Shown here piece after piece: positions 1 through 8,643 of a stretch of DNA of 64,000 bases. Each line of letters starts with the position of its first letter. Position 1 is the first letter of the stretch. The translations under genes were made by a program, and so were the position numbers. Below the pieces are notes generated by a model. That model did not search any database, was not told where the DNA came from, and saw nothing but the letters and a program-made list of their open reading frames with translations. The DNA is taken from NCBI RefSeq assembly GCF_002868735.1, contig NZ_CP025611.1, forward strand, positions 1,916,501 through 1,980,500. Direction: 5' to 3'. Origin of the DNA: Niveispirillum cyanobacteriorum (GTDB lineage: Bacteria; Pseudomonadota; Alphaproteobacteria; Azospirillales; Azospirillaceae).

Positions 1-54
1 CGTGCAGGAGACCTTGTGCCCGTTCGGCGTGGCGGCGGTGTAAAGCTCGATCAT
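1..54 (-). CDS. Glutathione S-transferase family protein, N-terminal fragment (partial)
   Basis: Only the first 18 codons lie in the window; the gene runs off the left edge. The translation MIELYTAATPNGHKVSCT is the typical first beta strand and glutathione-site loop of bacterial GSTs of the YfcG/YghU type, where the TxNGxKV segment contacts glutathione. The start at 54 is preferred over the in-frame ATG at 60 because a GGAAGGA ribosome binding site on the minus strand sits directly against the upstream ATG but at good spacing for the inner one. The rest of the protein cannot be assessed. Confidence 0.72.
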   Translation of the reverse strand, partial: MIELYTAATPNGHKVSCT

Positions 55-203
55 GACCATTCCTTCCGGTGTCTTTGCCCCATCATGCGACGGTCCGGCC
101 CGCCGGGAAAGCATCGCGGTAACTGCCTCCGCCGATCGGACAGGTTTACAGATGGCTTGGGTTGCAGGACCTTAATGGGGATCACGCCCATGGATGCGTC
201 CGC

Positions 204-1061
204 ATGCCCCACCGCCGCTTTTTGCCGCTATTGCTTCTGCCGCTGCTGGCCCTGCCGGTCACGGCGCAGGATGTGCTGCCCGAGATCGTGGTGCAGGCAC
301 CGGGGGAGGCGGCGTCCCAAGCCTTTGTCGGGGATGTGCTGGACAGTACCCATGGCAAGCAGCTCGCCCGCTGGCATCAGCCGCTCTGCGTCACCCTGCG
401 CGGTTTCACGCCCGATCAGGAAGATCGGTTCACCAAGCGGTTGCAGGAGGCAGCGTCCATCGCCGGACTGCATCCGCCCAAGGCCGGGTGCAGGCCCAAC
501 GCAATCGTCCTGCTGACCAATGCGCCGGACCTGCTGATCGACCGCATGCTGGCCCAGCATCCCGGCATCTTCGCGCCCGCCAAACCGTCGGAGGTGCGGC
601 GGAAACTGGCGGATGGGGGCGTGGCGCGGGTCTGGTCGGTCGCGCTGACAATGGGCGCCGACGGCAGCACACCGGATGCGGCCACGAAGGGCGGTGCCAC
701 CATTACCTCTGTCAAGATTGCACCCGGCAATGCCACGCGGCTGGCCAGTGCCACCCGCGCCGATCTGTTCCGCGCCATGGTCATCCTGGACGTAAAAGGT
801 CTGGCTGGTCTCCCGCTGGACGCCGTGGCCGATCATGTGGCCATGCGGCTACTGGGGCAGATGGGAGAGGCAGAGGGCGGTCGTCTGCCCAGTATCCTGT
901 CGCTGTTTCAGACGGATGCCGGCACACGGCCCCTGGCCCTGACCGACTGGGACCGCGCCCTGCTGCGCGAGCTGTACACCGCCCCGGCAGGGACCACTGC
1001 TGACCGGCAACGCCGCCAGATCGCACGCCGGTTGACCGAAACGGCGGGATCGGAACCCTGA
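204..1061 (+). CDS. Secreted protein of unknown function, tandem paralog 1
   Basis: About 285 residues beginning with a classical signal peptide (MPHRRF, then a Leu-rich stretch, cleavage near VTAQD). An in-frame ATG at 162 would put a hydrophilic extension before the signal peptide, so 204 is preferred. The mature protein starts with the motif LPEIVVQAP and has two conserved cysteines (QPLCVTLRGF and AGCRPN) that could form a disulfide, then the blocks RADLFRAMVILD, GLPLDAVADHVAMRLLG and LTDWDRALLRELY. The next gene (1089-1961) has the same blocks in the same order, so the two arose by duplication. I recognise the pattern as an alphaproteobacterial hypothetical family but know no function. 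Periplasmic location is inferred from the signal peptide; no catalytic motif is visible. Confidence 0.8.
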   Translation: MPHRRFLPLLLLPLLALPVTAQDVLPEIVVQAPGEAASQAFVGDVLDSTHGKQLARWHQPLCVTLRGFTPDQEDRFTKRLQEAASIAGLHPPKAGCRPNAIVLLTNAPDLLIDRMLAQHPGIFAPAKPSEVRRKLADGGVARVWSVALTMGADGSTPDAATKGGATITSVKIAPGNATRLASATRADLFRAMVILDVKGLAGLPLDAVADHVAMRLLGQMGEAEGGRLPSILSLFQTDAGTRPLALTDWDRALLRELYTAPAGTTADRQRRQIARRLTETAGSEP

Positions 1062-1088
1062 ACAAACACGCAGCAACAGGAGACGAGG

Positions 1089-1961
1089 ATGATTGGTCGC
1101 GCGCTGACACTGTTCCTGCTCCTGCTGCTGCCATCAACGGTGTGGGCGCAGGAAACGGCCCCTGATCTTCTGCCCGAAATTGTGGTCGATGCACCGGACG
1201 AGGCCGAGATCACGGCGTTCGTGGGACAGGCCCTGCCCGACACGCGGGACCGGCAGTTGGCCCGCTGGCACCGTCAGATCTGTGTCGCCTATCGTGGTTT
1301 CGACGAGGGGCAGGTGGAGCTTTTCCAGCACCGGGTATCGGAGGTGGCCGCCCTGATCGATATGCCGGCCCCGGAAAAGGATTGCCGACCCAATGTCGTG
1401 GTGATCCTGACCGATCAACCTGACCGTCTGGTTGATCTGATGCTGGAAAAGCAGGCGCGCCTGTTCAAGCCCATGCCAATCGCCCAAGTCCGCCAGGCGC
1501 TGGAGCGGGAACGGGCGGTGCGGATGTGGCATGTCACGATGCTGAACCACAAACATGGCGCCACGCCGGACGCGGTAGATGCGGCCGGCGCCCTGTCCAC
1601 CGCCGTCTCCCTTCGCGCGGCTCCCGGCGGCCTGTCACGGTTGAGCAAAGAAACGCGATTCGACATCTTCCGCACTATGGTGGTTCTGGATGCCAACGCA
1701 TTGCGCGGCCTGCCGCTGGGTGCCGTGGCAGACCATGTCGGAATGCGGGTCTTGGGCGCCTTCGCGACAGAGGGCGAGGCGGCACTGCCCAGCATCCTGA
1801 ACCTGTTTCAACCAGGGGCACCGCGTGTCACGGCCCTGACCGAATGGGACAAGTCCTTGCTGCGCGGTCTCTATCAGGCACCGGTCGATACCCATATGAA
1901 CCGGCAGCGTCGGATGATCGCGCGCCGTCTGGTCGAAACCGCCACCAACACCGCGCCCTGA
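1089..1961 (+). CDS. Secreted protein of unknown function, tandem paralog 2
   Basis: 290 residues with signal peptide (MIGRALTLFLLLLLPSTVWAQ) and the mature start LLPEIVVDAPDEAE. It matches the upstream gene block by block: RQLARWHRQICVAYRGF, EKDCRPNVVVILTDQPDRLVDLML, LSKETRFDIFRTMVVLDANALRGLPLGAVADHVGMRVLG in shorter form, and LTEWDKSLLRGLY. The gap to the upstream gene is 27 bp and contains the ribosome binding site (AGGAGACGAGG before the ATG), so the pair is almost certainly one transcript. The stop codon abuts the end of the convergent usg gene with no spacer. Function unknown; both copies keep the two cysteines. Confidence 0.83.
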   Translation: MIGRALTLFLLLLLPSTVWAQETAPDLLPEIVVDAPDEAEITAFVGQALPDTRDRQLARWHRQICVAYRGFDEGQVELFQHRVSEVAALIDMPAPEKDCRPNVVVILTDQPDRLVDLMLEKQARLFKPMPIAQVRQALERERAVRMWHVTMLNHKHGATPDAVDAAGALSTAVSLRAAPGGLSRLSKETRFDIFRTMVVLDANALRGLPLGAVADHVGMRVLGAFATEGEAALPSILNLFQPGAPRVTALTEWDKSLLRGLYQAPVDTHMNRQRRMIARRLVETATNTAP

Positions 1962-2237
1962 TCACTGCAAGGTCATCAGGGCATCGACGTGGCGCATATG
2001 GCCCGGACTGATCAGATCCAGGTTGGCGACCCGCACCGAATGCAGCTTGCCGTCCAGGTTGTGCGACCAGAAATCCAGGAATTTGCGCAACACCGGGAAA
2101 CGCGGCGCCAGATCCAGTTCCTGCCAGACATAGGTCTGCAGCAGGCCGGGATGGTCGGGCATATGATAGAGGATTTCAGCCGTGGTCAGGCGGTAATCCT
2201 GCAATTGCCGCGACAGGGGGGACCGGGAAATGATCAT
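1962..2237 (-). CDS. usg: Usg family protein
   Basis: 91 residues. The blocks LTTAEILYHMPDHPGLLQTYVW, here split as TTAEILYHMPDHP and LLQTYVWQELDLAPRFP, then KFLDFWSHNLDGKLHSVRVA, are the hallmark of the small Usg family of alphaproteobacteria, first noticed near tryptophan synthase or FolC/acc genes. The molecular role of the family is not established. The start at 2237 is fixed by a strong AGGAGG site 6 nt upstream; the longer reading to 2333 adds a Lys/Ile-rich leader not seen in the family. It converges with the secreted paralog pair and is divergent from comF. Confidence 0.88.
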   Translation of the reverse strand: MIISRSPLSRQLQDYRLTTAEILYHMPDHPGLLQTYVWQELDLAPRFPVLRKFLDFWSHNLDGKLHSVRVANLDLISPGHMRHVDALMTLQ

Positions 2238-2337
2238 GCGACCTCCTTCCACCAATCCGGGACGGTCACGCCGCCCCACAGGAAAAGCCTGCCAAAGTTT
2301 TTCAAGGATGTGAATATTTTTGTTTATTATCATGATG

Positions 2338-2367
2338 TTAGCAGCATGCCGTGGTGAGTGCTGCTAA
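2338..2367. promoter_or_regulatory. 9-bp inverted repeat in the usg/comF divergent intergenic region
   Basis: TTAGCAGCA (2338-2346) and TGCTGCTAA (2359-2367) are perfect inverted copies separated by 12 nt. The element lies in an AT-rich stretch between divergent usg (start 2237) and the comF-like gene (start 2414). It could be an operator or an RNA hairpin in the comF leader; no U-tract follows, so it is not a usual terminator. Confidence 0.4.
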
Positions 2368-2413
2368 TCTGCCTGCACTTGTCGGCACCCACATGACCTG
2401 ATACCTTTCGGGT

Positions 2414-3214
2414 ATGTTTACCCTCATTTCTACACGTATCGGTAGGTTGGGTCGTCCGCTGCGACAGGGGGCACTGCGGCTGCTGGATCTTGTCCTGCCG
2501 CCGCGCTGCCTTTCCTGCGGGGTGGAGGTAGGGGCCGTCGGAGCGCTGTGCCCGGACTGCTGGCGCGGCATCCGTTTCATCGCGGCTCCGCACTGCGCCC
2601 GGTGTGGCCTGCCCTTCGATTACGACCCTCTGGGAACGCCCGATCTGATCTGTGGCGCCTGTATCGCCCGCCCGCCCTTGTTCGACCGCTGCCGTTCCGT
2701 CTTTGCCTATGATGATGCCAGCCGGTCGCTGGTGCTGGGCTTCAAGCATGGCGACAGAACCGACTGCGCGCCGGCCTTCGCGCAATGGCTGGCGCGGGCG
2801 GGTGCCGGCCTGTTAACGGAGGCTGACGGGATCATTGCGCCGGTGCCGCTGCACCGCTGGCGGCTGCTGAAACGGCGGTACAACCAATCGGCCCTGCTGG
2901 CGCTCAACCTGGGACGGCTCACTGGGCGGGTAGCCCTGCCCGACCTGCTGATCCGCCGCCGCGCAACACCCAGCCAGGGCGGGCTGTCCGCCAAGGGCCG
3001 GGCCCGGAATGTCGAGGGGGCCTTCATGGTCAATCCCCGCTGCCGGGAGGCGGTGAAGGGTGCCCGCGTGCTGCTGGTCGATGACGTGTTCACGACGGGC
3101 GCGACGGTGGGTGAATGTGCCAAGGTCCTCCGCCGTGCTGGGGCCAGGGCCGTCGATGTGGTGACCCTGGCGCGCGTGGTACGGCCCGTCACCTTGGGGG
3201 ATGAGGGAAGCTGA
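2414..3214 (+). CDS. ComF family protein (phosphoribosyltransferase-like, double zinc finger)
   Basis: 266 residues. The N-terminus has the zinc-finger cysteines of the ComF family: C32/C35 (CLSC), C46/C49 (CPDC), C61/C64 (CARC) and C80/C83 (CGAC). The C-terminal half is a type I phosphoribosyltransferase fold with PVPLHRWRLLKRRYNQS and the PRPP loop VLLVDDVFTTGATV at about 218-231. ComF/GntX proteins are linked to DNA uptake or DNA metabolism; the substrate in alphaproteobacteria is unknown. The order ComF - glutaredoxin 3 - nitrilase is a recurrent alphaproteobacterial arrangement. No strong ribosome binding site precedes the chosen ATG, so the exact start is less sure than the gene. Confidence 0.9.
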   Translation: MFTLISTRIGRLGRPLRQGALRLLDLVLPPRCLSCGVEVGAVGALCPDCWRGIRFIAAPHCARCGLPFDYDPLGTPDLICGACIARPPLFDRCRSVFAYDDASRSLVLGFKHGDRTDCAPAFAQWLARAGAGLLTEADGIIAPVPLHRWRLLKRRYNQSALLALNLGRLTGRVALPDLLIRRRATPSQGGLSAKGRARNVEGAFMVNPRCREAVKGARVLLVDDVFTTGATVGECAKVLRRAGARAVDVVTLARVVRPVTLGDEGS

Positions 3215-3318
3215 GGCAGCCTGGCATGGGGGGATTGCGGCAGCCTGCCCTTTGCCAGGCGGACTTGCCACGTCATATTATGGTCAGCAAACCATCACAC
3301 ACGCAGGAACCGCTTATC

Positions 3319-3588
3319 ATGTCCGCGCCCAAAGTCGAGATCTATACCAGCCCCTGGTGTGGCTACTGCACCCGCGCCAAGCGGCTGTTGGACAGCAAGG
3401 GTGTGGCGTATGAAGAGATCGACATCATGGCCGAACCCGCCCGCCGACCGGAAATGATTGACCGGGCCGGTGGCCGCACCAGCGTGCCGCAGGTCTTCAT
3501 CGACGGACAGCATATTGGCGGCTGCGACGATACCCACGCGCTGGATAAGGCGGGTAAGTTGAACCCGCTGCTGGGCATCGGGGCCTAA
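3319..3588 (+). CDS. grxC: Glutaredoxin 3
   Basis: 89 residues, the normal size for Grx3. The dithiol site is C14-G-Y-C17 (SPWCGYCTRAKRLL), followed by the cis-Pro segment TSVPQVFIDG and the glutathione-binding GGCDD motif, so both the thioltransferase centre and the GSH site are intact. The usual CPYC is CGYC here. The start at 3319 has an AGGA site at 3304-3307; the longer in-frame extension to 3226 is not conserved-looking. The next gene begins 3 nt after the stop, implying co-transcription. It reduces disulfides and mixed disulfides in the cytoplasm with glutathione. Confidence 0.93.
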   Translation: MSAPKVEIYTSPWCGYCTRAKRLLDSKGVAYEEIDIMAEPARRPEMIDRAGGRTSVPQVFIDGQHIGGCDDTHALDKAGKLNPLLGIGA

Positions 3589-3591
3589 AAG

Positions 3592-4431
3592 ATGACCGAC
3601 AGCGCCACCCCCGCCACCGTCCGTGTCGCCCTGGTTCAGGTGAATGCCGGGCCCGAAATTCTGCCCAATCTGGAACAGGCGGGCGTGTTTGTGCGTGAGG
3701 CGGCGGCGGACGGTGCAAAACTAATCTGCCTGCCGGAGAATGTGTCCCTGATGGTGCAGGGGCGCGACAACATCCTGTCCCGCGTGAAGCCGGAGGAGAG
3801 CCATCCTGGCGTCCCCTTCTTCCGGAATCTGGCACGGGAAACCGGTACCTGGATCATGACCGGCACGCTGGGCTGTCTGCTGCCCGACGGGCGCGTTGCC
3901 AACCGCGCCTTCGTGATCAGCCCGGAGGGTGAGATCACGGCGCGGTATGACAAGATCCACATGTTCGACGTGGACCTGGCCGGCGGCGAATCCTACCGTG
4001 AAAGCGCTACCTACCGTCCTGGGGAACAGGCCGTGGTGGCCGACACGCCCTGGGGCGGGCTGGGCCTGTCCATATGCTACGATGTGCGCTTTGCCTATCT
4101 TTACCGCGCCCTGGCCAAGGCGGGCGCGTCGATCATCACCGTGCCCGCCGCTTTCACGGTCCCCACGGGGCGGGCGCATTGGCATGTGCTGCTGCGCGCC
4201 CGCGCCATCGAGACGGGATGTTTTATCCTCGCCCCGGCCCAGACCGGCATCCATGATGGCGGTCGCGGCACCTACGGCCATTCCGTCATCATCAGCCCCT
4301 GGGGCGAGGTGCTGGCCGATGCCGGTGAGGCGCCGGGCGTCATCATCGCCGACCTGGACCTGTCCAAGGTAGCAGAGGCCCGGCGCATGGTGCCCAGCCT
4401 CCGCCATGACCGGACGTTCGAGGGGCCTTAA
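3592..4431 (+). CDS. Carbon-nitrogen hydrolase (nitrilase superfamily, Nit1/Nit2-like amidase)
   Basis: 279 residues with the full catalytic set of the superfamily: Glu49 in CLPENV, Lys at about 121 in RYDKIHMFDVD, and Cys162 in LGLSICYDVRF. RYDKIHMFDVD and the GxSYRES segment are typical of the Nit branch, whose characterised members hydrolyse deaminated glutathione or omega-amides. Coupling with a glutaredoxin gene 3 nt upstream fits a glutathione-repair role, but that is inference. Its last 4 bp overlap the end of the convergent osmC-like gene. Confidence 0.92.
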   Translation: MTDSATPATVRVALVQVNAGPEILPNLEQAGVFVREAAADGAKLICLPENVSLMVQGRDNILSRVKPEESHPGVPFFRNLARETGTWIMTGTLGCLLPDGRVANRAFVISPEGEITARYDKIHMFDVDLAGGESYRESATYRPGEQAVVADTPWGGLGLSICYDVRFAYLYRALAKAGASIITVPAAFTVPTGRAHWHVLLRARAIETGCFILAPAQTGIHDGGRGTYGHSVIISPWGEVLADAGEAPGVIIADLDLSKVAEARRMVPSLRHDRTFEGP

Positions 4432-4901
4432 GCGGCCACAATCTCCGGCTCGGCTTCGACGGAGAAGTTCACCGACCGGGCGATAAAACACATTTCATGG
4501 GCCTTGTGGTGCAGGTGCCGGGCCTTTTCCACATCCGATCCCGGCGCCACAGTCACGCGCGGGCGGAGCAGGACGCGCGTGAACTGCCCGGCCCCGCTGC
4601 CTTCCTCCACCATCCAGCCTTCGGCCCGATCCTCATAATCAGTGACGACCACGCCGGCCCCGGCGCACAGGCCCAGATACCACAGCTTGTGGCAGGCCGA
4701 CAGTGAGGCGACCAGCAGGTCTTCCGGATTCCAGCGGGCGGGATCGCCCCGGAAGGACGGGTCAGAGGAGCCAGCGATGGCGGGCTTGTCCCCCGCACTG
4801 ATCAGATGATCACGGGAATAGGCGCGGTAGGCGCTGGTGCCGGTACCCTGGTTGCCGGTCCAGGTGACGGTAACGGCATAGTTATGTTCCTTGCCGGACA
4901 T
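4428..4901 (-). CDS. OsmC family peroxiredoxin-like protein
   Basis: 157 residues. The family core is clear: RWNPEDLLVASLSACHKLWYL and AHEMCFIARSVNF, each giving one of the two redox cysteines (C70 and C138 by count); an extra C79 follows. OsmC proteins reduce organic hydroperoxides with a two-cysteine mechanism in the cytoplasm. It overlaps the convergent nitrilase gene by 4 bp and starts just upstream of a GTTCCTTGCCGGAC-type leader on its own strand. Whether it belongs to the OsmC, Ohr or YhfA subgroup cannot be settled by eye. Confidence 0.9.
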   Translation of the reverse strand: MSGKEHNYAVTVTWTGNQGTGTSAYRAYSRDHLISAGDKPAIAGSSDPSFRGDPARWNPEDLLVASLSACHKLWYLGLCAGAGVVVTDYEDRAEGWMVEEGSGAGQFTRVLLRPRVTVAPGSDVEKARHLHHKAHEMCFIARSVNFSVEAEPEIVAA

Positions 4902-5010
4902 GATCGCTGAAATCCTCTCAGATGCGGATCAAACGCCGGCATCCTATGGCGGATCAGGGCCAGCAGCCGGGCCAATATCGCCGGTCAGCACGGTGCCAAA
5001 CGGGCTTGTG

Positions 5011-5901
5011 CTATGGCTCGTTCGTGAACTGATGGCCGCGTGTGGCCACTTCTGTCCGCATATCCGGGAACGGCTTGTTGCGGGCCAGAATGTCGGCGTA
5101 AAGTTTGTCCGCCAGCAGCGACTCGTAAGCTGTCTCGAACAGGCGCCGTTCTAGACTGCCGGCAAATGTCCTGGAAAAGCCCATGTAGGAACGCTGCACC
5201 GACAATGGCTGCCCCACAGGCAGGAAGCGTACGCCCGGATGTTCATTCAGATAGCGGGCCACGGCACGGGCATGGGCCGCCACCGCATCCAGCCGCCCGG
5301 CTGTGATAAGGTTCAGCCCGATATCGACGGTACACACAATTTCCAATGTCACACCTGTCCGGCTCGCTAAATCGCCGCCAACCGCCCAGCCCAGGGGCAC
5401 GCCGACATGCGACAGACCATCCGCCCCCGGTATCGGCCCATGGTCAGGCACGGCGCGGAACAGCCACATCTGATCGACATAGAAATGCTCGCGGCTGAAC
5501 TCCATCCAGGCTTCCCGCTCCGGCGTGCGGAACGGGCCGATCAGGATGTCAGCCTGCCGCATCTCCACCTCTTTCTGGGCGCGGGGCCAGGGGAACTGCT
5601 GAAAAGTGCAAGTCAGGCGGGCGCGGTCACAGGCGGCACGCGCCAGTTCAGCCCCGATTCCCCGCTCACAGCCGGTGCCATCCGACACAAAGGGCAGCGG
5701 CCCACAGACCAGAGTGACCGTTGCAGCACGGGAGGCCGGGTCGTCCGCCGCCCTGGCCCCGGCATCAGGGGCCGGAAGCAGAAGTGGCAGCGCCACAAGG
5801 GCGGCCTGAAGATGCCGCCAGAGGCGGCCACAATGACCCGTCACGACACCTGCCTGAGGCAATGGCCCGTTGGGCGTGTACACAAGCCTATGGCCCTTCA
5901 A
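5011..5901 (-). CDS. Periplasmic solute-binding protein, family 3-like
   Basis: 296 residues in the longest reading. A hydrophobic export segment (QAALVALPLLLPAPDAGARA) precedes a domain resembling bacterial family 3 solute-binding proteins: GIGAELARAACDRA, QQFPWPRAQKEVEMRQADILIGPFRTPERE, LITAGRLDAVAAHARAVARYLNE. Such stand-alone, ABC-less relatives are common in Azospirillum-like genomes and are often sensory or of unknown use. A GTG at 5844 with an upstream AGG gives a more ordinary signal-peptide length than the ATG at 5901 and may be the real start. No permease or ATPase gene is adjacent. It is divergent from pyrC. Confidence 0.78.
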   Translation of the reverse strand: MKGHRLVYTPNGPLPQAGVVTGHCGRLWRHLQAALVALPLLLPAPDAGARAADDPASRAATVTLVCGPLPFVSDGTGCERGIGAELARAACDRARLTCTFQQFPWPRAQKEVEMRQADILIGPFRTPEREAWMEFSREHFYVDQMWLFRAVPDHGPIPGADGLSHVGVPLGWAVGGDLASRTGVTLEIVCTVDIGLNLITAGRLDAVAAHARAVARYLNEHPGVRFLPVGQPLSVQRSYMGFSRTFAGSLERRLFETAYESLLADKLYADILARNKPFPDMRTEVATRGHQFTNEP

Positions 5902-6042
5902 CCCCTGCGGTCAATCATGCCGAAGCGACACTCCCGGCACAGCCCCCGGCAGGGCGCAAACCCGGCCTTCCGCAGCGGCGCTTGAGTGTCGCGGGCTTTG
6001 GCCCTAGACATCGGGCACTTGGCCCCAGGGGACCCGACCGCG

Positions 6043-7095
6043 ATGACCCAGCACCCGCAACGCCTGACCATCCGCCGCCCGGACGACTGGCACCTGCATC
6101 TGCGAACCGGCGCCATGTTGCGCGCGGTGCTGCCGCATTCGGCGGCACAGCTGGGCCGGGCCATCGTGATGCCCAATCTGGTGCCCCCCGTGATAACAGC
6201 GGCCCAGGCCGAAACCTACCGTGCCGAAATCCTGGGCGCCCTGCCCGCCGGCAGCCGGTTCCAGCCGCTGATGACCGCCTATCTCACTGACGGCACTGAC
6301 CCGGACGACCTGGAAGCGGGCAAGAAGGCTGGCATCTTCACTGCCGTGAAGATGTACCCCGCCCATGCCACCACCAATTCCGCCCATGGCGTCACCGACC
6401 TGGAGAAGGTTGCACCCTGCCTGGACCGTATGGCCAAGGTCGGCCTGCCCCTGCTGGTGCACGGCGAGGTGACGGATCAGAAGGTCGATATTTTCGACCG
6501 TGAGGCGGTGTTCATCGACACCGTTCTGCCCAAGATTCGCAACCGCCATCCCGACCTGAAGATCGTGCTGGAGCACATCACGACCGCAGAAGGCGTGGCC
6601 GTGGTGCGCAAATATGGGCCGACCGGCAAGCTGGCGGCAACGATCACGGCGCATCACCTGATGATCAACCGCTCCAGCATCTTTGCTGGCGGCATCCGCC
6701 CGCATCTCTACTGCCTGCCAATCGCCAAGCGCGAGACGCACCGGCTGGCGCTGCGCGAGGCGGCAACCTCTGGCGAACCCTGGTTCTTCTTCGGTACCGA
6801 CAGCGCGCCGCACCCGATCGGCGCCAAGGAAAGTGCCTGCGGCTGCGCCGGCATCTATACCGCCGCTACCGCCGTGGAACTTTATACCCAGGTCTTCGAC
6901 GAGGAAGGCAAGCTGGACCGGCTGGAAGCCTTCACCAGCCTGAACGGCCCCGCCTATTATGACCTGCCCCCCAATGACGACACCATCACCTTAGAGAAAA
7001 GCGGTCTCACCGTTCCTGATATCCTGGATATTGACGGCAAGACCGCTGTCCTTCCCTTCCGGTCGGGCGAACGCCTGGACTGGCGGTTGGTTTAA
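6043..7095 (+). CDS. pyrC: Dihydroorotase (homodimeric, class II)
   Basis: 350 residues, the usual size for class II dihydroorotase. The zinc ligands are present: H17 and H19 in DDWHLHLR, the carboxylated Lys103 in [14 protein letters not shown]140 in [10 protein letters not shown]178 in LEHITTAEG and the catalytic Asp253 in GTDSAPH. It closes carbamoyl-aspartate to dihydroorotate in pyrimidine synthesis. The start at 6043 ([10 protein letters not shown]) is preferred over 5986, which adds residues that do not belong to the family. pyrE follows after 33 bp, so the two are probably one operon. Confidence 0.96.
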   Translation: MTQHPQRLTIRRPDDWHLHLRTGAMLRAVLPHSAAQLGRAIVMPNLVPPVITAAQAETYRAEILGALPAGSRFQPLMTAYLTDGTDPDDLEAGKKAGIFTAVKMYPAHATTNSAHGVTDLEKVAPCLDRMAKVGLPLLVHGEVTDQKVDIFDREAVFIDTVLPKIRNRHPDLKIVLEHITTAEGVAVVRKYGPTGKLAATITAHHLMINRSSIFAGGIRPHLYCLPIAKRETHRLALREAATSGEPWFFFGTDSAPHPIGAKESACGCAGIYTAATAVELYTQVFDEEGKLDRLEAFTSLNGPAYYDLPPNDDTITLEKSGLTVPDILDIDGKTAVLPFRSGERLDWRLV

Positions 7096-7128
7096 TTCGC
7101 CCCTCCCATTTTTCCGCAGGAACACGCC

Positions 7129-7806
7129 ATGATCGACGCCGCCACCGCCGCTACCCAGACGGCCCGCATCCTGATTGAGACCAAGTCGGTCCTGTTCAAC
7201 GCGGAAAAGCCGTTCATTTTCACCTCCGGCCGCGCCAGCCCCGTCTATATCGACTGCCGCAAGCTGATCAGCTTTCCGCGCGCCCGCCGCTTCCTGATCC
7301 AGGCCGCCAAGGATCAGTTGTGCCGCGAGGCCGGGTTCGAGGCGTTTGATGCCGTGGCAGGTGGGGAGACGGCGGGCATTCCTTATGCGGCCTTTGTGTC
7401 GGACGCCATGGACCTGCCCATGCTTTATGTCCGCAAGAAGCCCAAGGGCTTTGGCCGCAACGCCCAGATCGAGGGCCAGTTGCTGGAAGGCCAACGCGTC
7501 CTGCTGGTAGAGGATCTGGCGAGCGAAGGCGGATCGAAGATCAATTTCGTCAATGCGCTGCGCAATGCCGGCGCCATTGTCGAGCATATCTGGGTGGTCT
7601 TCCATTACGGCATCTTCCCGCAGTCGGAAGCGACCATGGCCGAGATGGGCGTGAAAATGCACGCCCTGGCCACCTGGTGGGACGTGCTGCGCGTCGCGCG
7701 CGAAGGCAATTACTTCGACAGCCACACGCTGAGCGAGGTCGAGAAGTTCCTGCACGCACCGGAAGCCTGGTCGGCGAGCAATGGTGGGAACGAGGCCAAG
7801 GCCTGA
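7129..7806 (+). CDS. pyrE: Orotate phosphoribosyltransferase
   Basis: 225 residues. Key segments are [20 protein letters not shown] (in two halves, the orotate/PRPP loop), [26 protein letters not shown] (catalytic loop lysines) and the PRPP motif [14 protein letters not shown]. The [10 protein letters not shown] form in place of DDVITTG is usual for the longer alphaproteobacterial PyrE. It makes OMP from orotate and PRPP, the step two reactions after PyrC. A terminator follows 7 bp downstream. Confidence 0.96.
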   Translation: MIDAATAATQTARILIETKSVLFNAEKPFIFTSGRASPVYIDCRKLISFPRARRFLIQAAKDQLCREAGFEAFDAVAGGETAGIPYAAFVSDAMDLPMLYVRKKPKGFGRNAQIEGQLLEGQRVLLVEDLASEGGSKINFVNALRNAGAIVEHIWVVFHYGIFPQSEATMAEMGVKMHALATWWDVLRVAREGNYFDSHTLSEVEKFLHAPEAWSASNGGNEAKA

Positions 7807-7813
7807 TGTTCAT

Positions 7814-7842
7814 AAAAGGGGTGCCGCAAGGTGCCCCTTTTT
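7814..7842. terminator. Bidirectional rho-independent terminator after pyrE
   Basis: AAAAGGGG at 7814-7821 pairs with CCCCTTTT, the inner stem closes through two G-U pairs over a GCAA tetraloop, and a T-run ends at 7842. A-run on the left and T-run on the right make it usable from both strands; the convergent gene at 7842-8456 ends on it. Confidence 0.85.
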
Positions 7843-8456
7843 CAATCCCGTGCCAGTGCCGCCAGCGTGAAATTCGCGCACAGCACGCCCAGCATCCGTC
7901 CGTCCGCCGGATCGATCAGCAGGATGCTGGCGGCCACGACATAATCATCCGCCGACTCGTCATAGGCCGCCTCCTCCACATGCACCATTCCGGGGTCGGA
8001 GGTGGTGGGAACGATATATTTGGCCTCGTCCGACTGATCATAATCACTGGGAATCCGTGTCGCTGCCACCAGAAGGCCGCGGTCATCGGTCAGCATCAAA
8101 TCGGCCAGCACGGCCTGCCGCGGCACCCGCGCCAGGGTCAGATGGCGCGACATCTCCCCCTGCATGACCGTGTCCAGCAACGGTCCGGTTCCCCGCTTGG
8201 CCTGCAAACGCCAGGTGACGTCACGCTGAATGATGGCGTCCATGGTGTAGACGTCATTTTCCCGCGCGGCCTGCCGCAGGCCGGTCAACACCACCTGATC
8301 GGTCAAAATCTCCGCCGCGACGGTCCGCAGCACAGAGCCGATCAGAGGGCTGTCCTCTGCCCGCGCCGCAATCGGCAATGTCTGGGCGGTCCCCGCCACA
8401 GGCATGGTGGGGGCGATCATCGAAAGCAGCAAAAATCCGATCCGGCAGGACCGCAT
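7842..8456 (-). CDS. Secreted cache/PDC-like protein of unknown function
   Basis: 204 residues: signal peptide (MRSCRIGFLLLSMIAPTMPVAGTAQ) and one globular domain. The segments ADLMLTDDRGLLVAATRIPSDY (split reading: LMLTDDRGLLVAATR), DEAKYIVPTTSD and AASILLIDPADGRMLGVLCANFTL look like the extracytoplasmic PDC/cache fold found in chemoreceptors and histidine kinases. There is no transmembrane anchor or signalling module after it, so it is a free periplasmic sensor-like domain. It lies downstream of the methyl-accepting chemotaxis gene on the same strand, separated by that gene's terminator. Assignment to the cache fold is my reading of the pattern and is moderately sure. Confidence 0.75.
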   Translation of the reverse strand: MRSCRIGFLLLSMIAPTMPVAGTAQTLPIAARAEDSPLIGSVLRTVAAEILTDQVVLTGLRQAARENDVYTMDAIIQRDVTWRLQAKRGTGPLLDTVMQGEMSRHLTLARVPRQAVLADLMLTDDRGLLVAATRIPSDYDQSDEAKYIVPTTSDPGMVHVEEAAYDESADDYVVAASILLIDPADGRMLGVLCANFTLAALARD

Positions 8457-8564
8457 CTGATACCTGGCATTGATGGTGGCACGGCCCTCGGAGGAGCGCG
8501 CATTAACCTATATTAACAAATCACTACCGGCTTCACCAGCCGGACAAGCCCCCTTACGGATAGA

Positions 8565-8600
8565 GCAAAAACGCAAAACCCCCGTCCAGAAGGACGGGGG
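8565..8600 (-). terminator. Rho-independent terminator of the chemoreceptor gene
   Basis: A 9-bp GC-rich perfect stem (8579-8587 with 8592-8600, CCCCCGTCC and its complement) with an AGAA loop. Read on the minus strand it is followed by TTTTGCGTTTTT, so it terminates the gene at 8644-10362. Confidence 0.88.
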
Positions 8601-8643
8601 TCTGCGGAAAAAATCAGGACTGGTCTGATTGCGCAGGCCTCCT

